The notes under the pieces were generated by a model. That model made no database searches and was not told where the DNA came from. It saw only the letters and a program-made list of their open reading frames with translations. Of a DNA stretch of 64,000 nucleotides, positions 60,838 to 64,000 are shown in pieces (the first letter of the stretch is position 1; the number at the start of each line of letters is the position of its first letter). The translations under genes and the position numbers were made by a program. This stretch comes from Microbacterium sp. zg-B96. GTDB lineage: Bacteria; Actinomycetota; Actinomycetes; Actinomycetales; Microbacteriaceae. The stretch covers positions 496,001 to 560,000 of the forward strand of contig NZ_CP126738.1 in NCBI RefSeq assembly GCF_030246865.1. The letters are read 5' to 3'.

Positions 60838-60872
60838 ACTGGGAACAACATTTGGGGAATCTGGGGGGACCG
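60838..60872 (+). promoter_or_regulatory. Conserved leader motif, copy 2
   Basis: ACTGGGAACAACA then TTTGGGGAATCTGGGG and GGACCG, ending at the GTG start of the oxidoreductase. It matches the leader at 55257-55288 over about 30 positions. In this copy the motif is entirely 5' of the coding region and supplies the ribosome-binding site. Confidence 0.55.
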
Positions 60873-61933
60873 TGACTGAACGGTTGAACGTCGCCGTCAT
60901 CGGCGCCGGCTATTGGGGGCCGAACCTCGCACGCAATTTCCGTGCGAGTGCGGACTGGAATCTGGTCGCCATCTGCGACCTCGATCAGGAGCGGGCGCGC
61001 GGTGTCGCCGACAGCGTCGGGGGGGTGCCGATCACGTCCGACCTCGCCGAGTTGCTGCGGGATCCGATCGTGGACGCGGTCGCGATCGCCACCCCGGCGC
61101 GCACGCACCACGCGATCGTGCTGGCAGCGCTGGCGGCGGGCAAGCACGTGATGGTGGAAAAGCCGCTCGCCGACACGCGCGAGCGCGGTGCCGAGATGGT
61201 GCGCGTCGCCGAGGAGCGCGGCCTGGTTCTCATGGCTGATCACACCTACTGCTACACCCCCGCGGTGCTGAAGATCCGCGAGCTCGTGGCCGAGGGGGCT
61301 CTCGGTGACATCCTTTTCGTGGACAGCGTGCGCATCAACCTCGGGCTCATCCAGCCCGACGTCGACGTCTTCTGGGACCTCGCCCCGCACGACCTGTCGA
61401 TCATGGACTTCGTGCTGCCCGGCGGGCTCGCCGCGACATCGGTCTCCGCCCACGGCTCGGACCCGCTGCGAACCGGAAGGTCGTGCGTCGGCTACCTCGC
61501 GATGCCGCTGGAATGCGGCGCCATGGCGCACGTGCACGTCAACTGGCTGAGCCCGACCAAGATCCGCCAGATGGTCATCGGCGGCACCAAGCGCACGCTC
61601 GTCTGGGACGACCTCAATCCGCAGCAGCGGCTGAGCGTCTACGACCGCGGCGTCGACATCGACGCCGTGTCGAAGGTCACCTCCGCGGACACCCGCGCCG
61701 CGAACATCTCGTACCGGCTCGGCGACACCTGGGCGCCCGCACTGCCCGAACGTGAAGCGCTGGGCGGGGTCGTGTCCGAACTGGCCGCCGCGATCCGCGA
61801 GGGTCGCGCCGCCCGCACCAGCGGAACCGCGGGCTTGCGGGTGCTGTCGGTGCTCGAAGCGGCCACATCGAGCCTTGCCGCAGCCGGGGCGCCCCGGCCC
61901 ATCGTGACCGATCTTGAGGAGGTGGCGGCATGA
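60872..61933 (+). CDS. Gfo/Idh/MocA oxidoreductase, WbpB/WlbA-like
   Basis: A 353-residue NAD-dependent sugar oxidoreductase starting with GTG. The Rossmann motif is VAVIGAGYWGPNLARNF, the catalytic lysine lies in HVMVEKPLAD, and DLAPHDLSIMDFVL holds the conserved His. WbpB/WlbA members oxidise C3 of UDP-N-acetylhexosaminuronates before transamination. With the DegT aminotransferase (62925) and the acetyltransferase (54448) it would complete a WlbA-C-B path to a UDP-2,3-diacetamido sugar. It is coupled to the epimerase by an ATGA overlap. Confidence 0.88.
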   Translation: MTERLNVAVIGAGYWGPNLARNFRASADWNLVAICDLDQERARGVADSVGGVPITSDLAELLRDPIVDAVAIATPARTHHAIVLAALAAGKHVMVEKPLADTRERGAEMVRVAEERGLVLMADHTYCYTPAVLKIRELVAEGALGDILFVDSVRINLGLIQPDVDVFWDLAPHDLSIMDFVLPGGLAATSVSAHGSDPLRTGRSCVGYLAMPLECGAMAHVHVNWLSPTKIRQMVIGGTKRTLVWDDLNPQQRLSVYDRGVDIDAVSKVTSADTRAANISYRLGDTWAPALPEREALGGVVSELAAAIREGRAARTSGTAGLRVLSVLEAATSSLAAAGAPRPIVTDLEEVAA

Positions 61934-62928
61934 CCCGTCTGGAAGGAACCCGTGTTCTGGTCACCGGCGGGGCTGGAACGATCGGTTCGACCCTCGTGGA
62001 CGAACTGCTGACAGCCGGCGTCGCACACGTCGACGTGCTCGACAACCTCGTGCGCGGGCGGCTGGCGAACCTGGACGACGCCCTCGCCACCGGTCGGGTG
62101 AGCCTCATCGAGGGGGACATCCGCGACGCACGTCTGGTCGACGACCTCACCGCAGACAAGGACGTCGTCTTCCACCAGGCGGCGATCCGCATCACGCAGT
62201 GCGCAGAGGAACCCCGCCTGGCGCTGGAAGTGCTCGTCGACGGCACGTTCAACGTCGTCGAATCGGCGGCACGGCACCGCGTGAAGAAGCTCATCGCGGC
62301 ATCCAGCGCCTCGGTGTACGGGATGGCGGAGACGTTCCCGACCGACGAACGTCACCATCACGAGAACAACGACACCCTCTACGGGGCGGCGAAGACGTTC
62401 AACGAGGGACTCGTCCGCAGCTTCCGGGCGATGCAGGGGCTGGACTACGTGCTGCTGCGTTACTTCAACGTGTACGGCCCGCGCATGGATGTCCACGGCC
62501 TGTACACCGAGGTGCTCGTGCGCTGGATGGAGCGCATCGCCGACGGCCGGCCGCCGCTCATCTTCGGCGACGGGGCGCAGACGATGGACTTCGTGTGCGT
62601 GCCCGACATCGCGCGGGCGAACGTGCTGGCCGCGCAGAGCGACATCGTCGAAGGCACCTACAACATCGCCAGCGGCACCGAGACGAGCCTGATCGGCCTC
62701 GCCCAGGCCCTGCTGCGGGTGATGGGAGCCGAGGGACTGGGCATCGAGCACGGGCCGGAGCGCGCCGTCAACGGCGTCGTCCGGCGTCTCGCGGACACCA
62801 CCGCCGCCCGGCGCGACCTCGGCTTCGAAGCGCGCATCGACATCGAGGAAGGGCTGCGGCTGCTCGTGGACTGGTGGGCGCCGTTGCGCGAGGAAATCTC
62901 CGTTGGACGGAAGGTCACGGCCCGATGA
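61930..62928 (+). CDS. NAD-dependent nucleotide-sugar epimerase/dehydratase
   Basis: A 332-residue extended SDR. It has VLVTGGAGTIGSTLVDELL, the catalytic SSASVYG and YGAAKTFNEG (Tyr-x3-Lys), and YFNVYGPRMDVHG. It resembles UDP-GlcNAc/UDP-glucose 4-epimerases (WbpP/GalE-like), but the exact reaction cannot be fixed. It lies between the oxidoreductase and aminotransferase, with 4-bp overlaps on both sides, so all three should act on the same nucleotide sugar. Confidence 0.88.
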   Translation: MTRLEGTRVLVTGGAGTIGSTLVDELLTAGVAHVDVLDNLVRGRLANLDDALATGRVSLIEGDIRDARLVDDLTADKDVVFHQAAIRITQCAEEPRLALEVLVDGTFNVVESAARHRVKKLIAASSASVYGMAETFPTDERHHHENNDTLYGAAKTFNEGLVRSFRAMQGLDYVLLRYFNVYGPRMDVHGLYTEVLVRWMERIADGRPPLIFGDGAQTMDFVCVPDIARANVLAAQSDIVEGTYNIASGTETSLIGLAQALLRVMGAEGLGIEHGPERAVNGVVRRLADTTAARRDLGFEARIDIEEGLRLLVDWWAPLREEISVGRKVTAR

Positions 62929-64000
62929 GCGAGCGCATCAATGTCATGGTGCCGTGGCTCGGCCAGGAAGAGGCCGACGCGGTCGCCGAAGTGATCGCCA
63001 GCGGCTGGGTGGCGCAGGGCCCCCGGGTGGCGCAGTTCGAGAAGGAATTCGCCGAAGCCGTGGGCGTGCCCTACGCGGTGGCGACGACCAGCTGCACTAC
63101 CGCGCTGCATCTCGCCCTGATCGTCGCCGGCATCGGACCCGGTGACGATGTCGTGCTTCCGTCGTTCTCGTTCATCGCGACGACGAACGCCGTGCGGTAC
63201 GTGGGCGCCAATCCCATTTTCGCGGACGTCGATCCGATCACCGGAAACGTCAGTGGTGAGACGGTTCGGCTGGCGATCACGTCGGCGACCAAAGCGGTCA
63301 TCGTTGTGGACCAGGGTGGAGTCCCCGTCGATCTCGACGACGTGCGGGAGGCGACCGACCCGCTCGGGATCATCGTGATCGAGGATGCCGCTTGTGCTGC
63401 CGGTTCCACCTATAAAGGGCGTCCCGTGGGCGCCGGCGCCGAGATCGCGGCGTGGTCGTTCCACCCGCGCAAGCTCCTGACCACCGGCGAGGGGGGCATG
63501 ATCACCACGACCCGCGGGGACTGGGCCAAGCGTGCCCGGCGGCTGCGCGAGCACGCGATGAGCGTCTCGGCAGCAGACCGTCACGACTCGGTGCTGCCGC
63601 CGGCGGAGGAGTACACCGAGGTCGGCTACAACTTCCGCATGACCGACATGCAGGCGGCAGTCGGGCTCGTGCAGCTGCGGCGATTGCCGCACATCGTCCG
63701 TCGACGTCGTGAGCTGGCGACGCACTACCGCACCGCGCTGCGCGAGATCCCGGGCCTGCGTGCCGTCGCCGATCCGGAGTACGGCACGGGCAACGTGCAA
63801 TCCTTCTGGGTCGAGGTGCTCGACGAGTATCCGACGGACCGGGACGGCCTGCTCGTCGCGCTCGCCGAAGCCGATATCTCCGCTCGGCGCGGCATCATGG
63901 CCGCACATCGCCAGGTCCCGTACCGCAATCTGGTTCCGCCCGGCGGCCTCCCGGTGACCGAACGCCTCACCGACCGCACGCTGATCCTGCCGCTGTTTCA
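62925..64000 (+). CDS. DegT/DnrJ/EryC1/StrS aminotransferase, 3' end missing
   Basis: The frame is open to the window's end, giving 358 residues of an expected 360-390. PLP-dependent fold-type I features are VATTSCTTALHLALIVAGIGPGD, the Asp of VIEDAACAAG, and the Schiff-base lysine in SFHPRKLLTTGEGGM. RMTDMQAAVGLVQLRRL is typical of sugar aminotransferases such as WbpE/WlbC. It would aminate a 3-keto nucleotide sugar made by the oxidoreductase two genes upstream. ATGA overlap with the epimerase. Confidence 0.92.
   Translation, partial: MSERINVMVPWLGQEEADAVAEVIASGWVAQGPRVAQFEKEFAEAVGVPYAVATTSCTTALHLALIVAGIGPGDDVVLPSFSFIATTNAVRYVGANPIFADVDPITGNVSGETVRLAITSATKAVIVVDQGGVPVDLDDVREATDPLGIIVIEDAACAAGSTYKGRPVGAGAEIAAWSFHPRKLLTTGEGGMITTTRGDWAKRARRLREHAMSVSAADRHDSVLPPAEEYTEVGYNFRMTDMQAAVGLVQLRRLPHIVRRRRELATHYRTALREIPGLRAVADPEYGTGNVQSFWVEVLDEYPTDRDGLLVALAEADISARRGIMAAHRQVPYRNLVPPGGLPVTERLTDRTLILPLF

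Overview
The window is high-GC actinobacterial DNA. Ribosomal gene order, GTG/TTG start usage, 13E12-type HNH remnants, LPXTG surface proteins and a very frequent GGATGCC/GGCATCC word all point to the Microbacteriaceae, most likely Microbacterium or a close relative. That placement is an inference; no rRNA gene is present.

Layout. (1) 1-9.4 kb is mostly core: the end of a DsbA-like gene, an AbiEi-like protein, the alpha operon infA-rpmJ-rpsM-rpsK-rpoA-rplQ, a tandem GNAT, a universal stress protein, truA and an EEP-fold hydrolase. (2) 9.4-17.4 kb is a surface/signalling block: two paralogous LPXTG proteins around an OmpR-type regulator, a DUF4012 protein, a membrane protein with a degenerate GGDEF domain, a histidine kinase and a second, paralogous regulator. 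(3) 17.6-35.1 kb is a Wzx/Wzy-type exopolysaccharide (EPS) locus: UDP-glucose dehydrogenase, GDP-fucose synthesis (gmd, fcl), glycosyltransferases, acetyl- and pyruvyl-transferases, DUF6625 protein, flippase, polymerase, initiating sugar transferase, BY-kinase and LMW phosphatase. The enzyme set resembles colanic acid synthesis. (4) 35.2-39.3 kb holds a CPBP protease, an SGNH protein, decayed SGNH and HNH genes and a small stress cassette (CsbD, PRC-barrel, membrane protein). (5) 39.5-41.9 kb returns to core: rplM-rpsI-glmM. In other actinobacteria truA lies close to rplM, so blocks 2-4 look like an insertion between them. (6) 42.1-45.6 kb is a DUF4062/STAND-type ATPase overlapping a membrane-protein gene, bracketed by arrays of a 14-bp repeat with an exact 20-bp period. 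(7) 45.8-53.2 kb has a Ppx/GppA phosphatase, then a secreted-protein operon with a copper-amine-oxidase-like wall protein, a DUF305 protein and a small signal peptidase, facing an IclR regulator and APC permease. (8) 53.4-64 kb has coaA and a second surface-glycan region: WlbB-like acetyltransferase, a 1,844-residue DUF4082 protein, then oxidoreductase, epimerase and aminotransferase; the last gene runs off the window.

The main unexplained structures are two families of phased, inverted short repeats: a 65-bp element with four dispersed copies, and the 14-bp arrays. Others are the GGATGCC word, nearly absent from the EPS locus, and a leader shared by the DUF4082 and oxidoreductase genes. No tRNA, rRNA, CRISPR array or intact insertion sequence was seen.
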